Positions 35,267-44,980 are shown, numbered from the stretch's first letter. The stretch is 64,000 nucleotides of DNA from Lachnospiraceae bacterium (GCA_014804795.1 JAAUZC010000041.1:1-64000), one strand, 5' to 3'. The notes: generated from the sequence alone by a model not told the origin. Numbers and translations are program-made.

Positions 35267-36035
35267 AATACATCTTCTTCACTGCCACAGCCAACACGCC
35301 TACAGAAACAAGCAGTACTATTTCAAGCGCCACTAACGGAACGAAGTTTGTCAAAAGTACTGTCGCTGCATCTATGAGAAAATGAATGCCGATCGCAATA
35401 AAATAAAATTTTTTCTCTCCCCATTTCACGGCCCTGTAAACCAGATAGGAAAGACATATATGCAATACGATCGCAGTTATCCGCTCTATCCCCGCTAAAA
35501 AGAACTGATAGCCCGGTGTTGTCCAAAGCACAGAAAGTGACTGGATCGCCAATTCCTTTCCCGCACCGTCTTCTATTGTCGAGTAAGCACTCTCAATCTG
35601 TCCCGAATTGATCATGATTGCCGTGATCAGATTACTGATGCATGTTATTCCCACGATCAAAACGGCTTCCACACCGCCATGTCCCACGCCGTACATGATA
35701 GAGTTTTCCCTGGAAAGGCTTTTCTTCATCCAGTATTTCATCGCCACGAAACGTCCCGTCTCCTCAAACACTCCGGCCGCAAGACCCGCATAGATCGCAT
35801 AGAACCAGATATTCCCTGTCAACATATCCTCAAACGAATTTAACATGATGCTGTGCAATATCTGCTCTAAAATCAGCGCAAATAAAACAAATGTCGCGGC
35901 TCCGATTCCCACTGCAGACATTTTTGCATGCAGCTTTGTTTTTACCAAAACAAACAGTAATATCGGCAGCCCTATCGAAACCACCATTGAAAAAATAATA
36001 CCCGCTATTGCTACTGTAGAAACATGTCCAATCAT
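35244..36035 (-). CDS. YhfC-family intramembrane metalloprotease-like protein
   Basis: A 263-residue membrane protein with about seven spans, of the YhfC (PF10086) family related to CPBP/PrsW-type intramembrane proteases. Putative metal-site motifs are VFEETGRFVAMKYWMKK, GVGHGGVEAVL and GIHFLIDA. The final residues (KKMYCNSSAME) are encoded within the right arm of the large palindrome, so the original C terminus may have been altered by that element. Substrate unknown. Confidence 0.82.
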   Translation of the reverse strand: MIGHVSTVAIAGIIFSMVVSIGLPILLFVLVKTKLHAKMSAVGIGAATFVLFALILEQILHSIMLNSFEDMLTGNIWFYAIYAGLAAGVFEETGRFVAMKYWMKKSLSRENSIMYGVGHGGVEAVLIVGITCISNLITAIMINSGQIESAYSTIEDGAGKELAIQSLSVLWTTPGYQFFLAGIERITAIVLHICLSYLVYRAVKWGEKKFYFIAIGIHFLIDAATVLLTNFVPLVALEIVLLVSVGVLAVAVKKMYCNSSAME

Positions 36036-36086
36036 AATTATATGTTCTCCCTTCTATACAGTTGTTCTGTCACAGTCAGCTGATAC

Positions 36087-37739
36087 TCACACTTTGAAGC
36101 AGCTTCCCCCGACAAATTCTCTGCACAATGAATTATTCGGAATCGAAGCGCTGTCCACCCCCAGAAAATAATTCAGGAATCGAAGCAGCCTCTTCGCCTC
36201 ATAAAATTCCGGCTCACCCTCCCTGATTCCAAACAAAAGCGGCTCCGCATACTGCTTTAATACTGCCAGTTCATAAATGAGCGCCGAATTAAACATCATA
36301 TCGGCCTCTTCCTGGAACGGGAAAATATTTTCTTCCTCTCCTCTTCTCACAGAAGGCCACATCTGAATGGTTCTCTTCGCGGATGCTCCTCTTGTTCTTG
36401 CATCCCGCACAATACGCCGAAGCAGCCTGCCGTCCGTAGTGGGAATCCTGTTATGATCATCAATATTCAGGCTTGTCAAAGCACTGATATAGACTTTAAA
36501 CTTGCTGTCTTCCGGCAGAGAATAGGACATCTTCGGATTCAAACCATGAATCCCCTCAATCACAAGAATATCCTCTTCTCTCAACTGCATCCTATGCCCA
36601 TTATATTCCCGGCGTCCGGTCTTAAAGTTGAAAAGCGGCAGTTCCACTTCCTCTCCGCCCAAAAGCTTTAACATATCCCTGTTAAACAACTCCACATCAA
36701 TGGCGCCCAGGCACTCGAAATTATAGTCTCCCTTTTCGTCAAGCGGTGTATCTTCTCTGTTGACAAAATAATCGTCCAGGCTGATCAGATGAGGAACTTT
36801 CCCGAGAGCCCGAAGCTGTATGGAAAGTCTGTTTGCAAAAGAAGTCTTTCCGGACGAAGAGGGTCCTGCTATCATCACAAATTTCACATGACCGCGGCCT
36901 GTCACCTCTTTTGCGATCTCACCGATACGGCGCTCCTGTTCCGCCTCCTGCAGCAGTATCATCTCCTGCATATGATTGCCGCAGATCACATCATTCAGCC
37001 CACCCACGTTTTCAATACCCACATGAGCGCTCCACTGTGCAGCCTCTTTCATTGTTGCGAACAGCTTTTCCTGCGCATTAAACGGTTTTAACACAAACGG
37101 TGTCTTTTCATCCGGCATCACCAACATCAACCCCTCATCGTAAGCGATCACCTGAAAATGTTTTACATATCCCGTATCCGGCAGCATATATCCGTAATAA
37201 TAATCATAAAACCCGTCCAGACAATACAGATTTACACCGGAACTTCTCCGATACCGGAACAATCTCTCTTTATCTTTCATTCCATACTTCCGGATCAGTC
37301 TCATGCACTTTTCCATCGGATAATATTTTTTTGTGATCGGCAGTTTCTGCCCGGACAGTTCCGTCATCCTTTTACTGATAGCCTCAGCCAGCTCTTCCGT
37401 AACCTGAAGATCCCCTTTTACGGTGCAATAATATCCGTTTCTGACCGCAAACTCCACTTTTACCTTTTCAAGGCTATCCCGCCCGACAAGATCTGTTATC
37501 GCTTTCAAAAACATCATCTGGGCGGTCCGTATATAAGCTCTGTGCCCGATCGGATCTTTCAGTGTCAAAAAAGATACTTCGCAGTCTTCCTTTATCTTTT
37601 TTTGCAGTTCCTGTATCTTTCCATTCGCTATGACAAGCGCAATCCCGTTTCCGTACTCTTCCTGATGCTTAGCCGCCACCTCCTCAAAAACAGCGCCTTC
37701 CGCATATTCTGTTACAATTCCGTTTACTGTTACCTTCAT
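36087..37739 (-). CDS. Uridine-kinase-like protein with N-terminal TGS-like domain
   Basis: A 550-residue protein. The first 60 residues resemble a TGS domain (VTVNGIVTEYAEGAVFEEVA) and the following part to about residue 200 resembles the second domain of threonyl-tRNA synthetase. The C-terminal 260 residues are a nucleoside kinase of the uridine kinase family: Walker A AGPSSSGKTSFANRL near residue 290, substrate motif SLDDYFVNRE, VIEGIHGLNP, and the lid segment RRIVRDARTRGASAKRTI. Such fusions are common in Clostridia and annotated as nucleoside kinases; the exact substrate is not known. Confidence 0.88.
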   Translation of the reverse strand: MKVTVNGIVTEYAEGAVFEEVAAKHQEEYGNGIALVIANGKIQELQKKIKEDCEVSFLTLKDPIGHRAYIRTAQMMFLKAITDLVGRDSLEKVKVEFAVRNGYYCTVKGDLQVTEELAEAISKRMTELSGQKLPITKKYYPMEKCMRLIRKYGMKDKERLFRYRRSSGVNLYCLDGFYDYYYGYMLPDTGYVKHFQVIAYDEGLMLVMPDEKTPFVLKPFNAQEKLFATMKEAAQWSAHVGIENVGGLNDVICGNHMQEMILLQEAEQERRIGEIAKEVTGRGHVKFVMIAGPSSSGKTSFANRLSIQLRALGKVPHLISLDDYFVNREDTPLDEKGDYNFECLGAIDVELFNRDMLKLLGGEEVELPLFNFKTGRREYNGHRMQLREEDILVIEGIHGLNPKMSYSLPEDSKFKVYISALTSLNIDDHNRIPTTDGRLLRRIVRDARTRGASAKRTIQMWPSVRRGEEENIFPFQEEADMMFNSALIYELAVLKQYAEPLLFGIREGEPEFYEAKRLLRFLNYFLGVDSASIPNNSLCREFVGGSCFKV

Positions 37740-37807
37740 ACCCCTGCCTCCTGTTTCAGTCCTGCTTCTCTTTGTGGTATCTCAAATCCAAATGAAACCA
37801 TCTGTTT

Positions 37808-38590
37808 TCACCCTATCCAAAACGGTTCTTTTTCCGGTGCCGTATAAATTTCTACTCCTGTCAGTTTCCGTTTACAATACTCCTCCATATAAGGCACGAA
37901 TATCTTTTCCAGTCCATAATGCCCTGCGTCAATGACCGTAAGTCCCTGCTCTACGGAGTCTATTCCTTCATGGTGATCAATATCACCCGTTATTAATACA
38001 TCCGCCCCCAGTTTCACCGCATCCTCAATACAACTCTTACCGGATCCCGGACAGACCGCTGCCATAACGATCGTTTCTGCCGGCATTCCATAGACTTTCA
38101 CCTGATCTATTTTACAGCGGTTCTTCACATACTCTGCGCATTCTGCCAACGTCATCGGCATCGGAAGCGCCCCTATCCTGCCGATTCCCTCTTTGGAGAG
38201 TTCATCTTCATAGGTCACAGACAGTACTTTCCGATCCTCCAGCCCAAGCTGATCGGCCACGGCATCCGCCATTCCCATCACATCGAAGTTGGTATGCATC
38301 GCATAGTAACATATGCCGCTCTCCGCCAGTGTCAGAATCTTATCTCCGATAAAATGCCGCCCCGAAACCTGTTTTAACGGTTTAAAGATCATCGGGTGAT
38401 GCGTCAGCAGCATATCCGCCCCCACCCGTTTCGCTTCCTCTATTACTTCTTTTGTAGCATCCAACGCAATATATACGGCAGATACTTCCTTTTCCTCCCT
38501 GCCGCAGAGCAGCCCCACGTTATCCCAACTCTCCGCAAAGGCTTTCGGTGATACTTCCTCCAGATATTCTATGATCTTATAGCACTTCAT
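37808..38590 (-). CDS. Nif3-like dinuclear metal centre protein
   Basis: A 260-residue Nif3/YqfO (NGG1p-interacting factor 3) family protein, short form without the middle insertion. The metal ligands appear as DMLLTHHPMIF near residue 60, YAMHTNFDV near 98, and DHHEGIDSVEQGL with a later His/Glu pair (DAGHYGLEKIF). Biochemical function is unsettled, although some are annotated as GTP cyclohydrolase type 2 homologues. It follows trmK with about 60 bases between, the usual arrangement rpoD-trmK-nif3 in Firmicutes. Confidence 0.92.
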   Translation of the reverse strand: MKCYKIIEYLEEVSPKAFAESWDNVGLLCGREEKEVSAVYIALDATKEVIEEAKRVGADMLLTHHPMIFKPLKQVSGRHFIGDKILTLAESGICYYAMHTNFDVMGMADAVADQLGLEDRKVLSVTYEDELSKEGIGRIGALPMPMTLAECAEYVKNRCKIDQVKVYGMPAETIVMAAVCPGSGKSCIEDAVKLGADVLITGDIDHHEGIDSVEQGLTVIDAGHYGLEKIFVPYMEEYCKRKLTGVEIYTAPEKEPFWIG

Positions 38591-38648
38591 AATATGAATC
38601 TCCCTGTTTTACTTTTGTTCGTCTGCATTGCAGAAAATAAGGCAGTTT

Positions 38649-39392
38649 TCATCCGCGCACTTCATCCAGCAATCTGCGCACATCCCAGATTCTTGCAAGT
38701 TCTTCCTCCACCTGCGCCCGCCTTTCCGGATATGTTAAAACAGCATTTAATATTTTGTCCTGCTGCATTTCCCACCAGTCCAGATACTTGAAAAGAACCG
38801 GATGCCTGTCCCTTATCAGGCAGGGTCCGAACTCATCTTCAAGACTCGTCCGATATGCTGCTTCTTTCTCCCCGACTCCGTCCTCATGACACCGGGGACT
38901 CTCATCCGCTGCGACTTCCACCAGCATCATCGGATAAAATTTTCCATCCTCCAGTATCATATCTTCCTTCCGGATCACAAACCTCTGTTTCCGCAAAAAG
39001 CTACGCACAAGGGAAAGCTCCGACTGCGGCTGTAATACCAGATAGCGCAGGCTTCTCAATTTTTCCGGATAGTCCTCCATGATCTTTACAACAAGCCTGC
39101 CGCCCATCCCCGCGGCGATCATGCATTCCGCCTCCCCAATCTCAAGTTTTTCCATCCCGTCCGACAGGCGGGTATCTATGTAAGCAGAAAGAGAAGCGCT
39201 CTCAATATGTTCTTTTGCCCGAAGAAGCGGTCCTTTATTGATATCCATAGCGATCACTTTAGGACAAATTCCCTCTTTCACCAGATAAATCGCCACAAAT
39301 CCATGATCACAGCCGATATCGCAGGCCGTCACGCCCGCCGGTACAAGTCCTGCCACCGCTGCCATCCTGTTTGATAAATTAACTTTATTCAT
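38649..39392 (-). CDS. trmK: tRNA (adenine-22-N1)-methyltransferase
   Basis: A 247-residue TrmK/YqfN family enzyme that methylates A22 of tRNA with S-adenosylmethionine. The cofactor site is ACDIGCDHGFVAIYLV near residue 24; MIAAGMGGRLVVKIM and YLVLQPQSE follow the family pattern. The C-terminal region is helical (RRAQVEEELARIWDVRRL). Encoded 11 bases after rpoD, as expected for this conserved neighbourhood. Confidence 0.92.
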   Translation of the reverse strand: MNKVNLSNRMAAVAGLVPAGVTACDIGCDHGFVAIYLVKEGICPKVIAMDINKGPLLRAKEHIESASLSAYIDTRLSDGMEKLEIGEAECMIAAGMGGRLVVKIMEDYPEKLRSLRYLVLQPQSELSLVRSFLRKQRFVIRKEDMILEDGKFYPMMLVEVAADESPRCHEDGVGEKEAAYRTSLEDEFGPCLIRDRHPVLFKYLDWWEMQQDKILNAVLTYPERRAQVEEELARIWDVRRLLDEVRG

Positions 39393-39403
39393 AACGCCAG
39401 TTA

Positions 39404-40633
39404 TTAATTCAAATAATCTTTCAGTTTTCTGCTCCTGCTGGGATGGCGGAGCTTTCTTAGAGCTTTCGCCTCAATCTGACGGATACGCTCCCTCGTCACG
39501 TTAAACTCTTTTCCCACTTCCTCAAGCGTCCTCGCTCTGCCGTCATCCAGTCCAAACCGCAGACGAAGCACTTTCTGTTCTCTCTCCGTCAATGTGCCGA
39601 GCACTTCCACAAGCTGCTCTTTGAGCAGCGTAAAAGCAGCCGCCTCCGCCGGAACCGGCACATTGTCATCCTGAATAAAATCTCCGAGATGGCTGTCTTC
39701 TTCCTCACCGATAGGCGTCTCAAGGGACACCGGCTCCTGGGATATTTTCGAAATCTCCCGTACCCGCTCCACCGGAATATCCATTTTTTCCGCAATCTCC
39801 TCAAGCATGGGTTCCCTTCCGAGTTCCTGCAGCAGCTGCCTGTTGACACGGATCAATTTATTGATCGTTTCCACCATATGCACCGGAATCCGGATAGTCC
39901 TCGCCTGATCCGCGATGGCCCTTGTGATCGCCTGACGAATCCACCACGTAGCATAAGTGGAAAATTTAAATCCCTTCCGGTAATTAAACTTCTCTACAGC
40001 CTTGATCAGTCCCAGGTTTCCTTCCTGGATCAGATCCAAAAACAGCATACCGCGTCCCACATACCGTTTTGCGATGGAAACCACAAGCCGGAGGTTCGCT
40101 TCCGCCAGTTTCTGCTTTGCCGCTTCTCCGTCCGCTATCACATACCCCAGCTCTTTCTTTTCCTTTTCAAGCGTCTCTTTCTCTTCACCTTCCGCTGTTT
40201 CCAGCATCTTTTCCAGATCTTCCAGCTTTTCCGCCGCCGCTGCGCCATATTCTATCTTTTTTGCAAGTTCTATCTCCTCGCCTGCTGACAAAAGAGGCAC
40301 TTTACCGATTTCTTTTAAATACATTCTGACCGGATCTTCGATACTGATACCATCGGGCACAGAGAGGTCGATATTCTCCATATCCACCTCATCTTCCTCT
40401 GTCAGGTTGATCTCCTCATCATCCAGATCTCCTTCCACCGGAAGCTCCATATTACATACGATGCCGTTTGTTTCCAGTATCTCCAATACTTTATCAAACT
40501 GTTCCTCCTCGATCGGCAAATCGCGGAAAAAATCGTTGACTTCCGAATAATCGAGTACATTCTTTTTCTTTTTGGCAAGATTCAAAAGCTCTTTTACTTT
40601 CTCGTCAAATTTTACTTTTGTGTTTTCATCCAT
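39404..40633 (-). CDS. rpoD: Primary sigma factor RpoD (sigma-A)
   Basis: Housekeeping sigma factor, 409 residues from the ATG at 40633. Region 1.1 is acidic (about residues 1-80), region 1.2 begins with [17 protein letters not shown], region 2 has [17 protein letters not shown] and the -10 recognition helix [20 protein letters not shown], and region 4 ends with [20 protein letters not shown] for -35 binding. ATGs further upstream leave no room for a ribosome site. Lies 72 bases after dnaG in the classical dnaG-rpoD arrangement. Confidence 0.97.
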   Translation of the reverse strand: MDENTKVKFDEKVKELLNLAKKKKNVLDYSEVNDFFRDLPIEEEQFDKVLEILETNGIVCNMELPVEGDLDDEEINLTEEDEVDMENIDLSVPDGISIEDPVRMYLKEIGKVPLLSAGEEIELAKKIEYGAAAAEKLEDLEKMLETAEGEEKETLEKEKKELGYVIADGEAAKQKLAEANLRLVVSIAKRYVGRGMLFLDLIQEGNLGLIKAVEKFNYRKGFKFSTYATWWIRQAITRAIADQARTIRIPVHMVETINKLIRVNRQLLQELGREPMLEEIAEKMDIPVERVREISKISQEPVSLETPIGEEEDSHLGDFIQDDNVPVPAEAAAFTLLKEQLVEVLGTLTEREQKVLRLRFGLDDGRARTLEEVGKEFNVTRERIRQIEAKALRKLRHPSRSRKLKDYLN

Positions 40634-40705
40634 TCCAAATCCCATCCTCTCTGATTGACACAAACCGTTGTCACTTGGGCATTTCCTCACTGCGTAGCAT
40701 TCACA

Positions 40706-42478
40706 CTAATCAAGAGAAATATGCATTTTGTTAAGTTCTTCCAACGCTTTTTTCCCTGCAATTACCTGATTCAGCGCCGAAATGTCCGTTCCCAGCCTCT
40801 GGGAATAATATTCATAGCTGTTTCGCTTCACACTGTATATAATATCATGCAGTGCCCGCTCCGCATCATTTTTACTTTCCAGTTTTCCAATGCCGGTATG
40901 AAAAATCCCGGCCACTTCTTTTTGCTGCTCTTCCTCCGAAAACAGATCGACGATTCCCGCCGGGTCCGCTTTTCCTTTTTCCAAATCTGCAAACAGCCTT
41001 TCCGCCACCTGTCTATAAAGTTCTTCCGTAAAATCCTCTTCCGTAATATATTTTTTAATCTTCGGGTAGATTTCCGGCCTCTCCACCAACCATGTGAGCA
41101 GCAGTCTCTGCACCCTTTTTGCGTTATCCTCCGGCGTCTTCTTAGACTGAATGCCGGATTTCGGCCTCTCCACCGGTCTGATCAGTCCGGTTTGAGCCGC
41201 TGCCGCATTTACCAGTTTTCGCAGATTGTCATGTCCGATATGATATTTTTCCGCGATTGCCTCCATATAGTTGGCGCGCTCCGCCTCCTCCGAAAAATTA
41301 CAGAGTTTTTTTGCAATCTCACGATGAAACTTTGTTTTGCCTGCCGGATCATTTAAGTCAAATTCCTCTGACAGAATACGAATTTCAAAAAAGAAACTGT
41401 TTTCCGCCTCCGAAAGCCGTCTCTCAAAAGCTTCGGCTCCTTCCGCCTTGATAAACTCATCCGGATCTTTATAGGGCGCAAAGCTGATCACCCGCCCGGT
41501 AAGCCCGGCTTCCCGTAAAATTCCTATAGCCCGCAGCGCCGCTCTCACACCCGCTCCGTCCGAATCGTAGGCAAGCAGTACCTCATCCGCGTAACGCTTC
41601 AGGAGAGAGGCCTGTCCCACTGTAAAGGCCGTTCCAAGGGATGCCACAGCCTGTGTAAATCCCGCCTGGTGCATGGTGATCACATCCATATAACCTTCAC
41701 AGAGAATAAACTGGTTCTTTCTGGAACTTCTGGCAAAATTCAGCCCGTACAGATTCCTGCTCTTATCAAAAACAGGTGTTTCCGGTGAATTCAGATATTT
41801 CGGCTTGCCGTCCCCCATGACCCGTCCGCCAAAGCCGATGACCCGGTGATTCATATCCTGGATCGGGAAGATAACCCTATTCCAGAATTTATCATGCATT
41901 CCATAACGCTCATCAAAGGTTCCAAGCCCGGCTTCCCCGATCAGCTCATCCGAATACCCTTTCTGTTTTAAATACTTTGACAGGTCATCGCTTGTCTTAT
42001 TGGCAAATCCAAGCCCGAATTTATGAATCGTCTCATCGCCAAGCTGCCTGTTCTTTAAATAGGTCAGTCCCTGTTCTCCCTGCTTTGCCCGAAGCTGATA
42101 GTAAAAATATTTAGCAGCTTCCTTATTTACGGCAAGCAGTTTCGCCCGATGGTTCTCACGTTTCTTTGCCTCTTCCGAGTACTCCGCCTCCGGCAGCTTA
42201 ATCCCCGCCCTGTCGGCCAGTATCTTCATCGCTTCATTAAATGTCGCATTTTCATACTGCTGCAGAAACGTGAGTACAGTTCCCCCGGCGCCGCAACCGA
42301 AACAATAATACATCTGCTTGCCGGGCGATACCGAAAAAGACGGCGATTTTTCATTATGAAACGGGCAGAGTCCGAAATAACTGGCGCCCTTTTTCTGAAG
42401 CCGCACATAGCCGGAAATTACATCCACGATGTCATTTCTCGCTCTGACTTCTTCTATTACTTCCTGTGGATAAAACAT
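40706..42478 (-). CDS. dnaG: DNA primase
   Basis: A 590-residue primase making RNA primers at the replication fork. The CHC2-type zinc finger uses Cys38, His41, Cys59 and Cys62. The TOPRIM domain has CEGYMDVITMHQAGF and LAYDSDGAGVRAA. The C-terminal helicase-interacting region (about residues 440-590) is present but divergent. Three tandem copies of a dispersed hairpin repeat occupy the gap to the upstream dgt gene and run into the AGGAG of dnaG. Confidence 0.97.
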   Translation of the reverse strand: MFYPQEVIEEVRARNDIVDVISGYVRLQKKGASYFGLCPFHNEKSPSFSVSPGKQMYYCFGCGAGGTVLTFLQQYENATFNEAMKILADRAGIKLPEAEYSEEAKKRENHRAKLLAVNKEAAKYFYYQLRAKQGEQGLTYLKNRQLGDETIHKFGLGFANKTSDDLSKYLKQKGYSDELIGEAGLGTFDERYGMHDKFWNRVIFPIQDMNHRVIGFGGRVMGDGKPKYLNSPETPVFDKSRNLYGLNFARSSRKNQFILCEGYMDVITMHQAGFTQAVASLGTAFTVGQASLLKRYADEVLLAYDSDGAGVRAALRAIGILREAGLTGRVISFAPYKDPDEFIKAEGAEAFERRLSEAENSFFFEIRILSEEFDLNDPAGKTKFHREIAKKLCNFSEEAERANYMEAIAEKYHIGHDNLRKLVNAAAAQTGLIRPVERPKSGIQSKKTPEDNAKRVQRLLLTWLVERPEIYPKIKKYITEEDFTEELYRQVAERLFADLEKGKADPAGIVDLFSEEEQQKEVAGIFHTGIGKLESKNDAERALHDIIYSVKRNSYEYYSQRLGTDISALNQVIAGKKALEELNKMHISLD

Positions 42479-42493
42479 ATCCGTCTCCTATTT

Positions 42494-42741
42494 TAGTACC
42501 GCATAAGCCCTGCCAGTACACCTTAACCGAAGACAGATTTCCAGCTGCTTTCGCATCTGTAAATCGTCTTGTGCACTGTCCGGGCTCATGCTGATTCCAG
42601 TACCGCATAAATCCTACCAGTACACTATTACGGAGGACAGATTTTCAGCCGCTTTGCTTCTGAAAACCGTCCTGTGCACTGTCCGGATTTCTGCTGTTTC
42701 CAGTACCGCATAAGCCCTGCCGGTACACGGGCTCATGCTGA
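42494..42741 (-). repeat. Tandem array of the dispersed hairpin repeat (three copies)
   Basis: Units begin at about 42495, 42599 and 42702 (103-104 bp apart). The first two are full length; the third keeps only the two ends. In plus orientation a unit reads AGTACCGCATAAGCCCTGCC, then AGTACAC, GAAGACAGATTT...AAATCGTCTT, GTGCACTGTCCGGGCTCATGC. The ends pair (GCATAAGCCC with GGGCTCATGC) and the middle pairs as a second stem, so each full unit folds into one long interrupted hairpin. The array fills the dgt-dnaG gap. Confidence 0.9.
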
Positions 42742-42743
42742 TC

Positions 42744-43748
42744 TTACCCGTGCCAGCACGCCGGCACATAAATTTCTTCAAATGTTGCGATCGCATAGCG
42801 GTCCGTCATCGCACTGATATGATCACAGACCACCTTCTCCAAAGTTTCCCCTTTATCGAGAAGCAGTAACATCTCCTCCGGCAGTCTATCCTTATTTTTA
42901 CAGAAATAGCCATACAATGTTTCTACTAACATAACAGCTTTTCCCTCTTCACTTTTCGCTTTGGCGTTTGTATAGACACGCTCAAACATAAACTGTCTCA
43001 AATTTTTCATTGCTTCCGCTATCGTCTCCGACATGACGATACAGTTTTTTTCATAACTGTTCGAGACAATATCATGTATAAAATGATCGATCCACTCCGC
43101 ACTGTTATAACCGATCACTTCCCCAATCTCTTTCGGCACGTCCGCTTCCGTTAAAATACCGCCCCGTATGGCGTCATCCATATCATGGTGAATATATGCG
43201 ATCTTATCGGAAAAGCGCACCACCTGTCCCTCTAACGTTGCAGGATTTCCCTTTGTCTGGTGATTTAGAATGCCGTCCCGCACCTCCACCGTCAGATTCA
43301 GTCCCTGTCCGCCTTTCTCAAGCAGTTCCACAGTGCGCACACTCTGGACATTATGGGCAAATCCATAAGGGCATACCGCATTTAACGCCCGCTCTCCGGC
43401 ATGTCCAAAGGGCGTATGCCCCAGATCATGTCCCAGCGCAATAGCTTCCACCAGCTCTTCGTTCAGTCTGAGTGCCTTGGCGATCGTCCGCGCATTCTGG
43501 GAAACTTCCAGCGTATGGGTCAGTCTTGTCCTGTAGTGATCGCCCTCCGGCGTCAAAAATACCTGCGTCTTATCTTTCAGTCTCCGAAAAGACTTGCTAT
43601 GTAAAATACGATCTCTGTCCCGCTGAAAAACAGGCCGGATATCGCACTCCTGCTCAGCCCTGTCCCTGCCCTTTGAAGCTGCACTGTGACAGGCATAAGG
43701 ACTTAAGAGTTCCTCTTCCCTTTTTTCCAGATTTTCCCGTATCTGCAT
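42744..43748 (-). CDS. dgt: dGTP triphosphohydrolase-like HD protein
   Basis: A 334-residue deoxyguanosinetriphosphate triphosphohydrolase-like protein. HD-site residues are visible in THTLEVSQNARTIAKAL, ALGHDLGHTPFGHAGERAL and YIHHDMDDAI. The N-terminal CDIRPVFQRDRDRILHSKSFRRL segment is typical. It lies upstream of dnaG in the same direction, as in many Clostridia, suggesting coupling of nucleotide-pool control with replication. Confidence 0.92.
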   Translation of the reverse strand: MQIRENLEKREEELLSPYACHSAASKGRDRAEQECDIRPVFQRDRDRILHSKSFRRLKDKTQVFLTPEGDHYRTRLTHTLEVSQNARTIAKALRLNEELVEAIALGHDLGHTPFGHAGERALNAVCPYGFAHNVQSVRTVELLEKGGQGLNLTVEVRDGILNHQTKGNPATLEGQVVRFSDKIAYIHHDMDDAIRGGILTEADVPKEIGEVIGYNSAEWIDHFIHDIVSNSYEKNCIVMSETIAEAMKNLRQFMFERVYTNAKAKSEEGKAVMLVETLYGYFCKNKDRLPEEMLLLLDKGETLEKVVCDHISAMTDRYAIATFEEIYVPACWHG

Positions 43749-43891
43749 AATTGCTCCCTAAAAATACTACGGCCTCTTATTTTCTTTTACATATAATATA
43801 TTCTGCGGGTTTCTCCCATTTCCTTTTTATTTCTTTTTTATTTGCTTTCAAATTTCGCGATTTTTTTCACAATATTTTCACAGTTTCCCCT

Positions 43892-43918
43892 TAACTTTTA
43901 CTTTCCTTTTGCCGAAAT
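43892..43918 (+). promoter_or_regulatory. Candidate sigma-28 (flagellar type) promoter
   Basis: TAAC at 43892-43895 and GCCGAAAT at 43911-43918 are 15 bases apart, close to the SigD/FliA consensus TAAA-N15-GCCGATAT. A sigma-A reading is poor, because TTGCCG and TATAAA here are only 13 bases apart. If real, it would place the following 129-residue gene in the motility regulon. This rests on one site only. Confidence 0.5.
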
Positions 43919-43986
43919 AAAGAGTACTATAAATATATATTTCATTCATGTATGAAGACCAGCATAATTATAGAAGGAGCTAGATT

Positions 43987-44376
43987 ATGTCATTAACAGT
44001 TCAAATGAAACCGGATTATACAAATGTTGTAACAAGAAGCATGCAGAAGCTTGGCAGCAATGGCGGCACTGACATGAACAATCTGACAAAAACCATGCTC
44101 GGCGGAGGCGGCGACAACACGCTGATCGACTATGCCGCTATCAAAAACGGCAGCTATGGGAAATTACTGAAAGCTTACTACAGCGAAGTTCCTGAGGCCG
44201 ATACAAAAAAGGCCATAAAAGAAGAAAAGGATGTCAACAAAAAGGCTGAACTGGTGCAGGACGCGCTGCAGAATAAATCTTCCAAAACTTCCGCAGATAC
44301 CACCTATAATGCTACGGCTGAAAAGATCAAAAGCCTGTCGGATTCGGTATCCACTTTATTCAACGAAAGTATTTAA
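43987..44376 (+). CDS. 129-residue protein of unknown function
   Basis: I do not recognise this family. The protein has no signal peptide or membrane span. The N terminus (MSLTVQMKPDYTNVVTRSMQ) is polar, a Gly-rich turn (LGGGGDN) follows, then IDYAAIKNGSYGKLLKAYYS, and the second half is a Lys/Ala/Ser-rich helix-forming region ending in IKSLSDSVSTLFNESI. That last amphipathic stretch is loosely like termini of secreted filament or export substrates, but this is weak. GAAGGAG precedes the ATG. The gene has its own promoter (possibly sigma-28) and a strong terminator, so it is monocistronic. Confidence 0.75.
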   Translation: MSLTVQMKPDYTNVVTRSMQKLGSNGGTDMNNLTKTMLGGGGDNTLIDYAAIKNGSYGKLLKAYYSEVPEADTKKAIKEEKDVNKKAELVQDALQNKSSKTSADTTYNATAEKIKSLSDSVSTLFNESI

Positions 44377-44422
44377 ACAACGGTCAGTGTGCTTCGTGAA
44401 CTTTTCTTATACTGATAACAGC

Positions 44423-44450
44423 AAATGCCGCACTTTGGGCGGCATTTTTT
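44423..44450 (+). terminator. Rho-independent terminator of the 129-residue gene
   Basis: AAATGCCGC (44423-44431) pairs with GCGGCATTT (44439-44447) around a 7-base loop and is followed by further T residues, about 45 bases after the stop codon. Confidence 0.9.
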
Positions 44451-44638
44451 ATTTGTCAATCTATTGCTTTTTCTGTCGTTTTCTATTACTATGAAAGTTA
44501 CTGTGATAAAAATAAAACAGCAGATACTCGAACAGCGCACAGCTTCATTTATGGATGGTGTTTTTGAACAGCCGTAAATGTAAGCTCCGCGAAGGTGTGC
44601 CGGAAGAGAACCTGCAAAACTTTTAATCGGAGGAATAT

Positions 44639-44980
44639 ATGAAAAAAATAGAAGTGATCATTCGTCCCGAAAAACTGGAAGCTTTAAAAAAAATACTGAC
44701 AAAAAATGAATACAGCGGCATGACCGTACTTTCCGCTATGGGCTGCGGCCATCAGGAGGGATTTGACAACCCGGAGTTTGAAAAGCTCGGACTGGAAGTA
44801 AATCTCTTGCCGAAGCTTTATGTTATGACTGTAGTCTGGGATGAGGATCTGGAAGATATTCTCTCTGAGATCGTAGATACATTGTCCACCGGCAATGTCG
44901 GGGACGGCAAGGTATTTATCTCTGATATCGATGATGTGATGCGCATCCGCACCGGAGAGCGCGGCAAACAGGTACTGTAG
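44639..44980 (+). CDS. P-II family regulatory protein (GlnB-like)
   Basis: A 113-residue P-II-type trimeric signal protein. It keeps the N-terminal IEVIIRPEKLEALKKIL, the B-loop TGNVGDGKVF (residues 84-93) and the C-loop RTGERG (104-109), which bind ATP/ADP. The T-loop (about 37-55) reads GHQEGFDNPEFEKLGLEVN and lacks the usual YRG with Tyr51, so uridylylation is not expected. It precedes potABC with a repeat element in between and has its own AGGAGG-type site. Partner unknown; in other bacteria P-II proteins regulate transporters or enzymes encoded nearby. Confidence 0.85.
   Translation: MKKIEVIIRPEKLEALKKILTKNEYSGMTVLSAMGCGHQEGFDNPEFEKLGLEVNLLPKLYVMTVVWDEDLEDILSEIVDTLSTGNVGDGKVFISDIDDVMRIRTGERGKQVL

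Noticed and set aside
42494-42741. Possible CRISPR array because of regular 103-bp spacing
   Set aside because: The units are near-identical over their whole length with no unique spacers, there are only three, and no cas genes are present.
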